Origin: Candidatus Ishikawaella capsulata Mpkobe
GTDB taxonomy: Bacteria > Pseudomonadota > Gammaproteobacteria > Enterobacterales > Enterobacteriaceae
Reading direction: 5' to 3'
Assembly (NCBI RefSeq): GCF_000828515.1
Contig: NZ_AP010872.1
Span: 567,222 to 631,221 of the forward strand
Length of the DNA: 64,000 bases
Shown here piece by piece: positions 10,139-19,226 of the stretch. Numbering within the stretch: position 1 is the stretch's first letter; every line of letters starts with the position of its first letter. Position numbers and translations under genes: made by a program. The notes below the pieces were generated by a model. The model was not told the origin of the DNA, did not search any database, and saw only the letters and a list, made by a program, of their open reading frames with translations.

Positions 10139-10777
10139 TTGTTATCAAATATTATTTTAGTACGTAAACTTGGTTTGCTTAATTGGGAAATTACGTCGGA
10201 TGCCATGCATTTGTTTACAAATCAGCGTAATGAATATAGCAATGATGAACTTTGGTTAGTTGAGCACCCACCGATTTTTACACAAGGTAAATCATGTAAG
10301 AAAAACAATTTATTTATGCTAAATAATATTCCAATTGTTCATAGTGATCGTGGTGGACAGACTACATATCATGGCCCAGGTCAACAAATTATGTATGTAC
10401 TTATTGATATTAAACGACGTAAGCTTAATGTAAGCAAACTAGTTTTATTACTGGAAAAAACAGTAATTACTACTTTACAATATTATGGAATAAACTCTTA
10501 CTCTTATCCTGAAGCACCTGGAGTTTATGTTAACAAAAAAAAAATTTGTTCTCTTGGTTTGCGTATCCAAAAAGGTTGTTCCTTGCATGGTTTGGCGGTA
10601 AATGTAGCAATGGACTTAAATCCCTTTTTATCGATTAATCCTTGTGGTTATGTAGGTATGCAAATGACACAATTAAGTGAATTTAAACCTGAAATTACTG
10701 TGAAAGAAGTAGGGTTTAAATTAGCTGATGTTTTTGCTCGCCTTGCAGGATATGAAAAAATTACTTATTTAACTTAA
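10139..10777 (+). CDS. lipB: Octanoyltransferase LipB
   Basis: This 212-residue enzyme moves octanoate from acyl carrier protein to the lipoyl domains of 2-oxoacid dehydrogenases and the glycine cleavage H protein (E. coli LipB has 213). Conserved features are SDRGGQTTYHGPGQ near residue 73 and NPCGYVGM near 166, which carries the catalytic cysteine. KICSLGLR precedes it. The start is a TTG at 10139, chosen because the residues after it (ILVRKLGL) align with the E. coli N terminus. lipA follows, so the two-step endogenous lipoylation route is kept. Confidence 0.96.
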   Translation: MLSNIILVRKLGLLNWEITSDAMHLFTNQRNEYSNDELWLVEHPPIFTQGKSCKKNNLFMLNNIPIVHSDRGGQTTYHGPGQQIMYVLIDIKRRKLNVSKLVLLLEKTVITTLQYYGINSYSYPEAPGVYVNKKKICSLGLRIQKGCSLHGLAVNVAMDLNPFLSINPCGYVGMQMTQLSEFKPEITVKEVGFKLADVFARLAGYEKITYLT

Positions 10778-10792
10778 AATTAAATAGACGTA

Positions 10793-10842
10793 GGTATATT
10801 GATATGATCAATAATAGTTATTATTGATCATATCAATATACC
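10793..10842. repeat. Perfect 24-bp inverted repeat between lipB and lipA
   Basis: Bases 10793-10816 and 10819-10842 are exact reverse complements, separated only by GT. The arms begin GGTATATTGATATG and are AT-rich. In RNA this makes a very long, uninterrupted hairpin starting 15 bases after the lipB stop and ending 38 bases before lipA. There is no T-run after it, so it is not a classic terminator. A role in RNA 3' end protection, processing or cruciform extrusion is possible. Confidence 0.9.
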
Positions 10843-10880
10843 ATATTCTTATAAAAAAATCTATTTGAGCATGTAATTTT

Positions 10881-11849
10881 ATGAGCAAATCTAGTCAAAT
10901 AATAAGCCATGCTAAATATCGTGGCAATGAAAAGATTAAAAATATCATCCCTACTAAAGAAATATTTCATGACAATCAAAAACCAATATGTAAACCCCCA
11001 TGGGTAAGGATTAAACTACCTGCAGATAATAGTCGTGTGAAAAATATTAAAAATATCATTCGCAACAATGGTCTTTACTCTGTTTGTGAAGAAGCAGCTT
11101 GTCCGAATTTAACAGAATGTTTTAACAATGGTACCGCTACTTTTATGATATTAGGAGATATTTGTACACGGCGTTGTCCATTTTGTAATGTAGCATATGG
11201 TCGTCCATATAGACCTAATATAAAAGAACCACTTAATCTTGCGGCAACTATTCATGAATTAGCATTAAATTATGTAGTGATCACATCAGTAAACCGCGAC
11301 GATTTACACGATGGAGGTGCACAACACTTTGTACAATGTATCAAGGCTATTCGTGAAAAAAATATTAATATAAAAATAGAAATTTTAGTACCAGATTTTC
11401 GTGGATGTATGGATCAAGCACTGAGTATCTTTACTAAGACAACACCGGATATTTTTAATCATAATTTGGAAAATGTTCCGCGACTTTATAAAACAATACG
11501 TCCTGGTGCTAATTATAAAAATTCTCTTAAATTATTAAAAAATTTTAATCAAATGAATCCCAATGTTCCTACAAAATCTGGTTTGATGTTAGGTTTAGGA
11601 GAAAACAATCAAGAAGTTTTTTCTGTTATACAAGATCTACGTGATCATAATGTTACCATGTTGACATTAGGTCAATATTTACAACCTAGTCGTTATCATT
11701 TGCCAGTTAAACGTTATGTTAGTCCAGTAGAATTCCAAATTATTAAAGAAACCGCATTAAAATTAGGATTTACTCATGTGGCTTGTGGTCCTCTTGTTCG
11801 CTCTTCCTACCATGCAAATCTTCAAGCTATGGGCTTAGAAGTAAAGTAA
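10881..11849 (+). CDS. lipA: Lipoyl synthase LipA
   Basis: This 322-residue radical SAM enzyme inserts two sulfurs into protein-bound octanoate (E. coli LipA has 321). The auxiliary cluster motif [12 protein letters not shown] lies near residue 73 and the radical SAM motif CTRRCPFC near 99. The C-terminal serine of the RSSYHA motif near 312, a ligand of the auxiliary cluster, is also present. It is the partner of lipB upstream. A strong stem-loop terminator follows. Confidence 0.98.
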   Translation: MSKSSQIISHAKYRGNEKIKNIIPTKEIFHDNQKPICKPPWVRIKLPADNSRVKNIKNIIRNNGLYSVCEEAACPNLTECFNNGTATFMILGDICTRRCPFCNVAYGRPYRPNIKEPLNLAATIHELALNYVVITSVNRDDLHDGGAQHFVQCIKAIREKNINIKIEILVPDFRGCMDQALSIFTKTTPDIFNHNLENVPRLYKTIRPGANYKNSLKLLKNFNQMNPNVPTKSGLMLGLGENNQEVFSVIQDLRDHNVTMLTLGQYLQPSRYHLPVKRYVSPVEFQIIKETALKLGFTHVACGPLVRSSYHANLQAMGLEVK

Positions 11850-11875
11850 TAAATATCAAGTTGAATATAGAAAAC

Positions 11876-11902
11876 AAAAAACCCGCTTTCAGCGGGTTTT
11901 TC
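11876..11902. terminator. Bidirectional Rho-independent terminator, lipA/cspE
   Basis: The stem ACCCGCT/AGCGGGT with loop TTC is flanked by an A-run on the left and a T-run on the right. It can therefore end transcription of lipA on the plus strand and of cspE on the minus strand. It lies 26 bases after the lipA stop and about 10 bases after the cspE stop. It is the clearest GC-rich hairpin in the window. Confidence 0.88.
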
Positions 11903-11912
11903 TGCCTGATTA

Positions 11913-12131
11913 TTAATTCAGGCTGGTAACATTAGCAGCAGAAGGACCTTTGGCACCTTCGGTAATTTCAAACTCTACTGACTGACCCTCAGCAAGAGTT
12001 TTAAATCCTTGACCTTGAATAGCAGAAAAATGTACGAAAACATCTTTACTACCATCTTCAGGTGTAATAAAACCGAATCCTTTAGATTCATTAAACCACT
12101 TAACATTACCTTTTTTCTTAGAAGAAGACAT
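11913..12131 (-). CDS. cspE: Cold shock protein CspE
   Basis: This 72-residue single cold-shock domain protein binds single-stranded RNA and DNA and acts as an RNA chaperone and antiterminator. The RNP1 motif KGFGFITP and RNP2 motif DVFVHFSAI are intact. The sequence is almost identical to E. coli CspE, with a slightly longer lysine-rich start ([13 protein letters not shown]). In E. coli cspE also lies a few genes from lipA, and the intervening tatE, ybeM and crcB are gone here. The 189-base upstream spacer probably carries its promoter and leader. Confidence 0.96.
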   Translation of the reverse strand: MSSSKKKGNVKWFNESKGFGFITPEDGSKDVFVHFSAIQGQGFKTLAEGQSVEFEITEGAKGPSAANVTSLN

Positions 12132-12320
12132 CTATATTACCTATTATTTTTACATGAAAATAAACACTGAAATGTGTCGATGAATAGTACAGCAGTTACT
12201 GTAACATTTGTCCAGCATGATTTAAAAAAAATATAATTTTTTTATTTCCAAAATGTTCGTGTACGGAGGAAATAAAAATTTATTGATAAAAAATCATTTT
12301 AGCTAATAAAGCTTCTCAAA

Positions 12321-13583
12321 TTATTTTTTTTTAGCAATCCAATAAATAGCTTGCATATATGCTTGTATGCCTAATGCTACATCATTTTCTGTTACTAATT
12401 CTTTGGGGTGATGACTAATACCACGATCGCAACGTACAAATAGCATAGCTACTGGCCAGCGTTCTGCTATAGCTACAGCATCATGACCAGCACCACTAGA
12501 TAAAGTTATACTACGATTTTGTACAAATTTTACAGAATGTTCAATAATCCGTTTTAGGTTATCATCACAAACTGTAGAGTCAATACGATAATATTGATTT
12601 GAATAAAAACGTAATCCTCTATTTAGTGATATTATATGTGCTTGATCTAATAATATAGATAACAATTTTTCTATCAATACATCTTCGGGACCACGTATAT
12701 CTAAAGTTAAATGTACTTCTCCAGGTATTACGTTAACTGAGCCAGGAGAACAATGCAATTTTCCTACTGTAGCTACCAAGTAAGAATTATACCTTTTAGT
12801 GGTATGTTCCACGAATACAATCCATTCGGCAGCGGCCGATAAGGCATCTTTTCTATAATGCATCGGTAATGTTCCAGCATGTCCAGATTTACCAATAAAA
12901 GAACAGTTTAAACGACGAGCTCCATTTATTCCCGTTACTACACCAAGTGCAATATTTTCTTTATACAGACAAGGTCCTTGTTCTATATGCAGTTCTAAAT
13001 ATGCCGTAATATCTTTAATATTGCGTTTAGCTGCACTAATGTTACTTGCATCTAAACCTACATTTTTCATGGCTTCTGCGATTGTAATACCAGAACTATC
13101 TTTACATGTAATCCAACTTTCCTCCCAAGTTCCTGTCAGTGCACGACTGCCTAGTAAAGTAATACTAAATCTTATACCTTCTTCATCACAAAAACCAATA
13201 ACCTCTATTGCTAAAGGTAAATGCAATTTATGTTTATTTAACCAAGAAACTATTTCAATAGCACTTAATACACCAAGTATACCATCATACCGCCCAGCAT
13301 TATGAACTGTATCAAGATGAGAACCCAGCAAAATAGCTGATGCTGCTACCTTCTCTCCTTCATAGCGTCCACATATATTGCCAACTGCATCTTGCCAAAT
13401 TTGCAGTCCAGCTACTACCATCCACTCTCCAACTAAAGTGTTAGCACGTAAATGCTCTGCTGACAAATAAACTCGTGTTATACCATTATCTATTTCACTA
13501 ATCTTTGCTAATTCATTACAACGTTGCATGACACGAGATGCAGCTATTTGCGCTTCTTCAATAGTCATCAAACATTTATACAT
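12321..13583 (-). CDS. hpxK: Allantoate amidohydrolase (HpxK/AllC family)
   Basis: This 420-residue M20-family metallohydrolase should convert allantoate to ureidoglycine, CO2 and ammonium. Metal-binding motifs are visible: SHLDTVHNAGRYDG with His89 and Asp100, DEEG near 133-136, HIEQG with His199, and SGAGHDAVA near residue 370. The start ATG overlaps the end of hpxJ by eight bases and has GGAA upstream, so the two are translationally coupled. The hydantoinase/carbamoylase subfamily is similar, but the neighbours (aminotransferase, allantoinase, allantoin racemase) favour allantoate as substrate. It matches the Klebsiella hpx gene order hpxJ-hpxK. Confidence 0.85.
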   Translation of the reverse strand: MYKCLMTIEEAQIAASRVMQRCNELAKISEIDNGITRVYLSAEHLRANTLVGEWMVVAGLQIWQDAVGNICGRYEGEKVAASAILLGSHLDTVHNAGRYDGILGVLSAIEIVSWLNKHKLHLPLAIEVIGFCDEEGIRFSITLLGSRALTGTWEESWITCKDSSGITIAEAMKNVGLDASNISAAKRNIKDITAYLELHIEQGPCLYKENIALGVVTGINGARRLNCSFIGKSGHAGTLPMHYRKDALSAAAEWIVFVEHTTKRYNSYLVATVGKLHCSPGSVNVIPGEVHLTLDIRGPEDVLIEKLLSILLDQAHIISLNRGLRFYSNQYYRIDSTVCDDNLKRIIEHSVKFVQNRSITLSSGAGHDAVAIAERWPVAMLFVRCDRGISHHPKELVTENDVALGIQAYMQAIYWIAKKK

Positions 13584-14820
13584 GAATGTTTTCCAAAGAA
13601 TAATGCTCTAAAGCAGATTCTACTGCAGCACCAGGAATCATTGGGAAGCCAACTAAATTAAGTACTTGTTCTAAGCAAGCTAAAGTTTGTAATACACAAT
13701 CTTTACGTGCATTATATCCCATAGTACCAATACGCCATATTTTTCCATGTAAAGGTCCAAAAGAAGTACCAATTTCGATACCAAAATCTTCTAACATGAA
13801 TTTTCGTACTTGCTCTCCATTAACCCCCTTAGGAATTATCACACCAAGTATATTGTGCATTTTGTGCTCAATATTACCAAATAATTTTAATCCCATTCCC
13901 TGAATGCCTTTTAACATTGCATCACCATGTAATTTATGACGTGCAATATTTTTTTTAAGACCATCTTTTAAAATCACACGTGCACATTCACGAGCCCCAA
14001 ATAAAGCTGTTGTAGCTTCAGTATGATGATTTAAGCGCTCTGGACCCCAATAATCCATAATCATGCTAATATCAAAGTAATTAGAATAAATTATTTCTCC
14101 ATCACCATCTTTATGCTCTACCGTACGAATTCCCTTTTCTACACATTTACGGTGTCTGATTATTTCTTTCATTTGATGACTAATAGTAATTGGCGCTGTA
14201 CCCGAAGGGCCACCTAAACATTTTTGCATTCCAGCAGATACTGCATCTAGTCCCCAGAGATCAGTTTCTAATTCGTTACCACCTATAGAAGCTGTAGCAT
14301 CGGTATAAAAAATTACATGGTATTTTTTACAAATTTCTCCAATATCTTTTAAAGGTTGTATCATAGTAGTAGAAGTATCACCATGTACAATTAGTAAAAA
14401 TTTTGGTTTTATTTTTTTTATTTCATCTTCTATTTGATCAGGTGTAAATACAGTGCCCCATTGAGTTTCCAGTAAATTTACTTTTGCTCGACAACGGTGT
14501 GCAATTTCACACAATAAGTATCCAAATCTTCCAAATACAGGAACTAGTACCTTATCTCCTGGACAAATAGCTGATAATAATATAGCCTCAATACCTGCTC
14601 TTGAAGTACCATTAATGAGCATGGTCCAATAATTATCTGTACAAAAAATTTTGCGATATAATTCCATTACCTCATTCATATAATGTGTCATTACTGGATC
14701 ATATTGGCCAATCAGCTGTGTCGACATAGCGCGAAGTACTCGAGGATCAGCATTAATAGGTCCAGGTCCCATTAACAAACGTTGAGGAGGATTAATTTGT
14801 GAGTATCGATTAATATCCAT
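13576..14820 (-). CDS. hpxJ: Ureidoglycine aminotransferase (HpxJ/PucG family)
   Basis: This 414-residue PLP enzyme of the alanine-glyoxylate / serine-pyruvate aminotransferase class has its PLP lysine at Lys200 (SAGMQKCLGG). The aspartate of the cofactor site is in FYTDATAS near 173. Family members in purine catabolism (PucG, HpxJ) transfer the amino group of S-ureidoglycine to a 2-oxoacid such as glyoxylate, leaving oxalurate. The overlap with hpxK fits this role, because HpxK makes the unstable ureidoglycine. It is divergent from hpxW across a 245-base promoter region. Serine-glyoxylate transaminase is the main alternative, but the context argues against it. Confidence 0.83.
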   Translation of the reverse strand: MDINRYSQINPPQRLLMGPGPINADPRVLRAMSTQLIGQYDPVMTHYMNEVMELYRKIFCTDNYWTMLINGTSRAGIEAILLSAICPGDKVLVPVFGRFGYLLCEIAHRCRAKVNLLETQWGTVFTPDQIEDEIKKIKPKFLLIVHGDTSTTMIQPLKDIGEICKKYHVIFYTDATASIGGNELETDLWGLDAVSAGMQKCLGGPSGTAPITISHQMKEIIRHRKCVEKGIRTVEHKDGDGEIIYSNYFDISMIMDYWGPERLNHHTEATTALFGARECARVILKDGLKKNIARHKLHGDAMLKGIQGMGLKLFGNIEHKMHNILGVIIPKGVNGEQVRKFMLEDFGIEIGTSFGPLHGKIWRIGTMGYNARKDCVLQTLACLEQVLNLVGFPMIPGAAVESALEHYSLENIHV

Positions 14821-14893
14821 TAAAACATATCCTTATGATATTATTCCTGTTTATTAAAGATGGATTAGTAGTTTCTGCTATGTGCAATTTTAG

Positions 14894-14924
14894 GTAACAT
14901 AATGTAACTATTAATGTAACATTA
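14894..14924. promoter_or_regulatory. Repeated GTAAC motif in the hpxJ-hpxW divergent promoter region
   Basis: The 245 bases between hpxJ and hpxW must drive both arms of the hpx cluster. They contain three GTAAC repeats starting at 14894, 14904 and 14916, spaced 10 and 12 bases, close to one helical turn. TAATGTAAC occurs twice (14900, 14912). The last copy sits in the palindrome TAATGTAACATTA at 14912-14924, symmetric about its central base. This looks like a cluster of operator sites. No regulator gene is in the window, so the binding protein is unknown. Confidence 0.4.
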
Positions 14925-15065
14925 AAAACAATTTCATTATATATACTTTATCCTAAGTATAATAAATAATTATTGATTTCAAGATAATTGATTGTTATTA
15001 TAAAAATCGATTTTATTAAAATTCAAGTTTTATTTATATTAATATATAAAAAATATGAGCATATA

Positions 15066-16658
15066 ATGATATATAGCAATATAGCACCATCTAGTATGGT
15101 CGTTACTCCTCATCATCTTGCTACTGAAAGTGCATTAGCAATATTACGTGAAGGTGGTAATGCTATAGAAGCAATGATTTCAGCAGCAGCTACTATTAGT
15201 GTAGTATATCCTCATATGAGTGGTTTAGGAGGCGATGGTTTTTGGCTGATATTATTACCTACAGATTGTAAGCCTATTGCAATTGATGCTAGTGGTGCTT
15301 CCGGTTCTTTAGCATGTATTAATTATTATCATGGTAATAGTCATATTCCTTATCGTGGTAATAAATCCGCTATAACTGTAGCAGGTACAGTTAGTGGATG
15401 GATTGAAGCATTGCAGATATCCAAAGAAATAGTCCACAAAAAATCTATTCCCCTATCACGTCTACTGAGAGATGCTATTCAATATGCTACTGATGGCATT
15501 CCTGTGACAGTTTCTCAAGTATCAGCGATTAAATCTAAATTGCATGAGCTCGTTTCCTTACCTGGTTTTGCTGCTACATTTATACCAGATGGTAATATCC
15601 CGTGTCCAGGAGATCGTTTTATACAAAAGGATTTAGCCAATACTTTAAAACAACTAGCAGAAGAAGGATTAGATAGTTTTTATAGAGGAAATTTCTCTCA
15701 GAAATTGATTAAAAATATAAAAAAAATTGGTATTCCCTTAACTATACAAGATTTGCAAACACATTATGCACGTTGCTCTGACCCTCTTCATTTAAAACAT
15801 AGTCAAGGCGATATATGGAATATGGCACCTCCTACGCAAGGAATAGTATCATTAGCAATACTCAGTATTATTGATAATTTGGATATGGTACATGCTAATG
15901 AGATACAAACTATACATCGTATAGTTGAGGCTACTAAAGAAGCTTTTGCGGTAAGAGACAAATATATTATTGATAATCAATATATGACTGAAAATTTACA
16001 AAAATTACTACTTAGCAATTACATGAAAAATATTGCTAAAAAAATCAGTGATCAATTTGCTACTTCAGTAAATACTATGTGTAAAAGTGGAGACACTGTT
16101 TGGATGGGTATCATAGATAAAACTGGTATGGCGATTTCTTTTATTCAAAGTATTTATCATGAATTTGGTAGTGGTGTAGTAATTCCTGAGACAGGAATTA
16201 TTTGGCATAATCGTGGTGCTTCTTTTAATTTACGGCATAACAATTTGCTGACTCTTGCTCCGCGGAAAAAACCGTTTCATACTCTTAATCCAGCCTTAGC
16301 CTGTTTAAAAGATGGACGTGTTCTGGTTTATGGTTCTATGGGTGGTGATGGGCAACCACAAACACAAGCAGCTATTTTTAATCGATATGTTATTCAAAAA
16401 ATGTCATTACAAGAAGCAATAAGCGCGCCCAGATGGTTGATAGGACGCCATTGGGGAAAATCTTCTAATACTTTGAAGTTAGAAGGACGTTTTACCACTG
16501 GAACTATAGACATTTTACGTAAACTTGGACATAGTATCGAAATATTACCGAATTTTAGTGAACTAGTTGGTCATGCTGGAGCTATTGTTCGTCATGTTAA
16601 TGGCATGATTGAAGGAGCATATGATCCACGTAGCAACGGTAGTGCTGCAGGGTTTTAA
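15066..16658 (+). CDS. hpxW: Oxamate amidohydrolase HpxW (gamma-glutamyltransferase fold)
   Basis: This is a 530-residue member of the gamma-glutamyltransferase family of self-cleaving Ntn hydrolases. The frame could start at TTG 14988. I choose ATG 15066 because the following residues (APSSMVVTPHHLA) begin the conserved domain. The GGNAIEAM and GLGGDGFW segments typical of the family are near the N terminus. Thr344 in SGDTVWMGIID is the expected cleavage site and catalytic nucleophile of the small subunit. No signal peptide is seen, unlike periplasmic GGT. In Klebsiella HpxW hydrolyses oxamate to oxalate and ammonium, and the adjacent hpxX and hpxY support the same role here. Confidence 0.85.
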   Translation: MIYSNIAPSSMVVTPHHLATESALAILREGGNAIEAMISAAATISVVYPHMSGLGGDGFWLILLPTDCKPIAIDASGASGSLACINYYHGNSHIPYRGNKSAITVAGTVSGWIEALQISKEIVHKKSIPLSRLLRDAIQYATDGIPVTVSQVSAIKSKLHELVSLPGFAATFIPDGNIPCPGDRFIQKDLANTLKQLAEEGLDSFYRGNFSQKLIKNIKKIGIPLTIQDLQTHYARCSDPLHLKHSQGDIWNMAPPTQGIVSLAILSIIDNLDMVHANEIQTIHRIVEATKEAFAVRDKYIIDNQYMTENLQKLLLSNYMKNIAKKISDQFATSVNTMCKSGDTVWMGIIDKTGMAISFIQSIYHEFGSGVVIPETGIIWHNRGASFNLRHNNLLTLAPRKKPFHTLNPALACLKDGRVLVYGSMGGDGQPQTQAAIFNRYVIQKMSLQEAISAPRWLIGRHWGKSSNTLKLEGRFTTGTIDILRKLGHSIEILPNFSELVGHAGAIVRHVNGMIEGAYDPRSNGSAAGF

Positions 16659-16665
16659 GGAAACC

Positions 16666-16827
16666 ATGAAAAATCAAATAGAATATCAAAATTATCTAAG
16701 ACAAATGAATAAATTATTTAATGTAGAAGTAGATGAAAAACGCTTTTCTCAATTAGTTGAACAGTTCATGTATATAGCAGAAATAGCTGAACCACTAATA
16801 AATTTTCCTTTAGAAAATTATTTATAA
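16666..16827 (+). CDS. hpxX: HpxX, small AtzG-like protein (DUF4089)
   Basis: This 53-residue protein starts MKNQIEYQNYLRQM, just after hpxW and preceded by AAGGAAACC. The frame is open further upstream to 16609, but that part overlaps hpxW and is not needed. It resembles HpxX/AtzG-type small proteins, which form a tight complex with an AtzE-type amidase encoded next to them. hpxY follows 11 bases later, as expected. A role as accessory or stabilising subunit of HpxY is inferred from family and position. Its survival in a genome that has shed so many genes argues that it is required. Confidence 0.75.
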   Translation: MKNQIEYQNYLRQMNKLFNVEVDEKRFSQLVEQFMYIAEIAEPLINFPLENYL

Positions 16828-16838
16828 GGTAATGGATA

Positions 16839-18251
16839 ATGACATTTTCTACCTTAAGTATAAATCAACTTAGAAAGTTAATTATAACAGGTAAAATCAG
16901 CGCACTTGACATAGCAAAACAGACTTTGCAAGATATTGCATATTATAATCCGATATTAAATGCTTGGACGGAAGTAACTTATCAACGCATGATAACAGAA
17001 GCTGAAAAAATAGATCAAAAATATCGTAATAAAGAGACTCTACCTATTTTAGCAGGTATTCCATATGCAGTAAAAAATTTATTTGATGTATCTGGTCACA
17101 CTACTTTAGTAGGTTCTAAATTATTTGCTAACCGTCCTGTTGCATATCAAGATGCTTGGGTAATTCATAAATTGAAGAGAGCAGGTGCCATTCTGTCTGG
17201 TATGCTTAATATGGATGCTTATGCTTATGGTTTCACAACGGAGAATAGTTATTATGGAGCTACACATAATCCCCATGATATATCACGTATAGCTGGAGGT
17301 TCTTCAGGAGGATCTGCAGCAGCGGTAGCTTCAGGTTTAGTTCATTTTTCTTTGGGAACTGATACTAATGGATCTATTAGGGTACCAGCATCACTATGCG
17401 GAACTTTTGCATTAAAACCCACTTTCGGTCGTTTATCAAGAAGAGGTGTTTATCCTTTTGTAACCAGTCTCGATCATGTAGGACATTTTGCTCGTAATAC
17501 GGAAGATTTAGCTTTAGTATATGATGTTTTGCAAGGACGAGATAGCAAGGATATTTTTCAGATTAATCGTATTAATAAGCCTACATTTCCTATAATTAAT
17601 AAAAATTATAACAAACTTCGTTGTGCATTGCTAACTGGTTTTTTCACTGATTGGTGTGATCATCTAACTCGTAACACTCTATTTAAAGCTGCTAATAGTT
17701 TAAATACCGAAGAAGAAATTATCATACCTGAAGCAGGTTTAGCACGTTCAGCAGCTTTTATTATAACTGCTACGGAAGGAGGTCATCATTATCTACCTGA
17801 CTTATGTAAGTCTCCAGAATATTTTGAACCGCTTTCACGAGAAAGATTACTAGCAGGAGCTATGATACCTACTAGATGGTATTTACAAGCTCAACGTTTT
17901 CGTCGCTATTTTTACCAACGTGTATCGTGTTTAATGAAAAAATTTGATATATTAATCGCTCCTGCTACTCCTTGCTGTGCTACAACTATTGGTCAGACTA
18001 AAATATCTATTAATGGATATGAAATCTCTCCCAGAGTAAGTATGGGAATGCTAACTCAACCAATATCATTTATAGGCTTACCAGTGTGTATTGTACCATT
18101 TAATACTCCTATTGGTTTACCTATAGGGATCCAATTAATAGGAAAACATTTTAGAGAAGATCTTGTATTAAGAGCTTCTCGAATCCTTGAAGATCAAGGA
18201 CTAACTTTAGCACCCATGAATATAAAAGAAAAAATTAAAAATCCGCAATAA
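16839..18251 (+). CDS. hpxY: Amidase HpxY (AtzE family), probable oxalurate hydrolase
   Basis: This 470-residue amidase-signature enzyme has the Ser-cisSer-Lys triad visible: Lys79 in IPYAVKN, the serines of GGSSGGSAAA at 154-159, and Ser179 in DTNGSIR. Closest by eye are AtzE-type amidases, which act on carboxylated ureas such as 1-carboxybiuret. In the hpx pathway the expected substrate is oxalurate, cleaved to oxamate plus carbamate (CO2 and ammonium). The preceding hpxX is the usual small partner. hpxZ, which follows in Klebsiella, is absent. The allantoinase gene lies 16 bases downstream in the opposite direction. Substrate assignment is inference. Confidence 0.8.
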   Translation: MTFSTLSINQLRKLIITGKISALDIAKQTLQDIAYYNPILNAWTEVTYQRMITEAEKIDQKYRNKETLPILAGIPYAVKNLFDVSGHTTLVGSKLFANRPVAYQDAWVIHKLKRAGAILSGMLNMDAYAYGFTTENSYYGATHNPHDISRIAGGSSGGSAAAVASGLVHFSLGTDTNGSIRVPASLCGTFALKPTFGRLSRRGVYPFVTSLDHVGHFARNTEDLALVYDVLQGRDSKDIFQINRINKPTFPIINKNYNKLRCALLTGFFTDWCDHLTRNTLFKAANSLNTEEEIIIPEAGLARSAAFIITATEGGHHYLPDLCKSPEYFEPLSRERLLAGAMIPTRWYLQAQRFRRYFYQRVSCLMKKFDILIAPATPCCATTIGQTKISINGYEISPRVSMGMLTQPISFIGLPVCIVPFNTPIGLPIGIQLIGKHFREDLVLRASRILEDQGLTLAPMNIKEKIKNPQ

Positions 18252-18267
18252 AAATAATCACTACTTT

Positions 18268-19209
18268 TTAGTTAATATTATAAGGATGCATGCACATCCA
18301 ATGATCTGCTATTTGTTGTCTAGTACAAACCCAAATTTTGTCATACTTCTGAATATAATCCAAGAAACGTTGTAAAGCACGGAAGCGTCCTGGTCTTCCA
18401 AGCAACCTACAATGCATTCCTATTGACATCATTTTGGGACATGTTTCACCTTCTGCATAAAATACATCAAAAGTATCCCGCAGATAGTTGAAGAATTGTT
18501 CAGATGTATTAAAACCAGATGATGTTACAAATCTCATATCATTACATTCTAATGTATAAGGAATAATTAGATGTAGTTTTTCTGTGTTGTCATGACATGC
18601 TACTTTCATCCAAAAAGGCAAATCGTCTCCATAATAATCGCTATCATATAAGAAATTACCCTGTTCTACTATTAGGCGACGAGTATTTGGACTATCTCGT
18701 CCCGTATACCAACCAGTAGGAACTTTACCAAACAGTTCGGTAAGTACATTAACAGCCTGATCTATATGCTGCTTTTCTGTTACTACATCGACTTTTTGAT
18801 AATTAATCCATCGCCATCCATGACTTACTACATCATATTTAGCTTCTTTGATGGCATCTACAATGTCACGATTACGTGCTAAAGCCATTGCTACTCCAAA
18901 TATAGTTAAAGGTAATTGTCGTTTATAAAATTCTTTATAAATTCGCCAAAATCCCACTCTAGAACCATATTCATAAATTGATTCCATAGACATGTGTCTA
19001 TCCGCATAGCTCATGCAATTAATAATTTCTGAAAGAAAATGTTCTGAACCAGTATCCCCATGTAGTATATTACTTTCAGCGCCTTCTTCATAATTTAATA
19101 CAAATTGTAAAGCTACATTTGCATTATTAGGCCAAGAAGCATGTGGTGGATTTTTACTATATCCAACCATATCTCGCGAATATGTTTCATTATATTTTAT
19201 TTTGTTCAT
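18268..19209 (-). CDS. hpxB: Allantoinase, PuuE/HpxB type (polysaccharide deacetylase fold)
   Basis: This 313-residue protein of the NodB/polysaccharide deacetylase superfamily matches PuuE-type allantoinases. These hydrolyse allantoin to allantoate and are unrelated to the metal-dependent AllB family. Recognisable segments include VALQFVLNYEEGAE near residue 32, YEYGSRVGFWR near 82, DVVSHGWRWINYQ near 125, TGWYTGRDSPNTRRL near 167 and MSIGMHCRLLGRPGR near 262. It follows hpxA by 17 bases and is surely co-transcribed with it. No signal peptide is present, so it acts in the cytoplasm. Confidence 0.88.
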   Translation of the reverse strand: MNKIKYNETYSRDMVGYSKNPPHASWPNNANVALQFVLNYEEGAESNILHGDTGSEHFLSEIINCMSYADRHMSMESIYEYGSRVGFWRIYKEFYKRQLPLTIFGVAMALARNRDIVDAIKEAKYDVVSHGWRWINYQKVDVVTEKQHIDQAVNVLTELFGKVPTGWYTGRDSPNTRRLIVEQGNFLYDSDYYGDDLPFWMKVACHDNTEKLHLIIPYTLECNDMRFVTSSGFNTSEQFFNYLRDTFDVFYAEGETCPKMMSIGMHCRLLGRPGRFRALQRFLDYIQKYDKIWVCTRQQIADHWMCMHPYNIN

Positions 19210-19226
19210 TTATTTTTTTACATTTA

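Noticed and set aside
16609-16665. Upstream extension of hpxX overlapping hpxW
   Set aside because: The ATG at 16666 has AAGGAAACC upstream and fits the size of AtzG-like proteins. The extension only reads hpxW in another frame.
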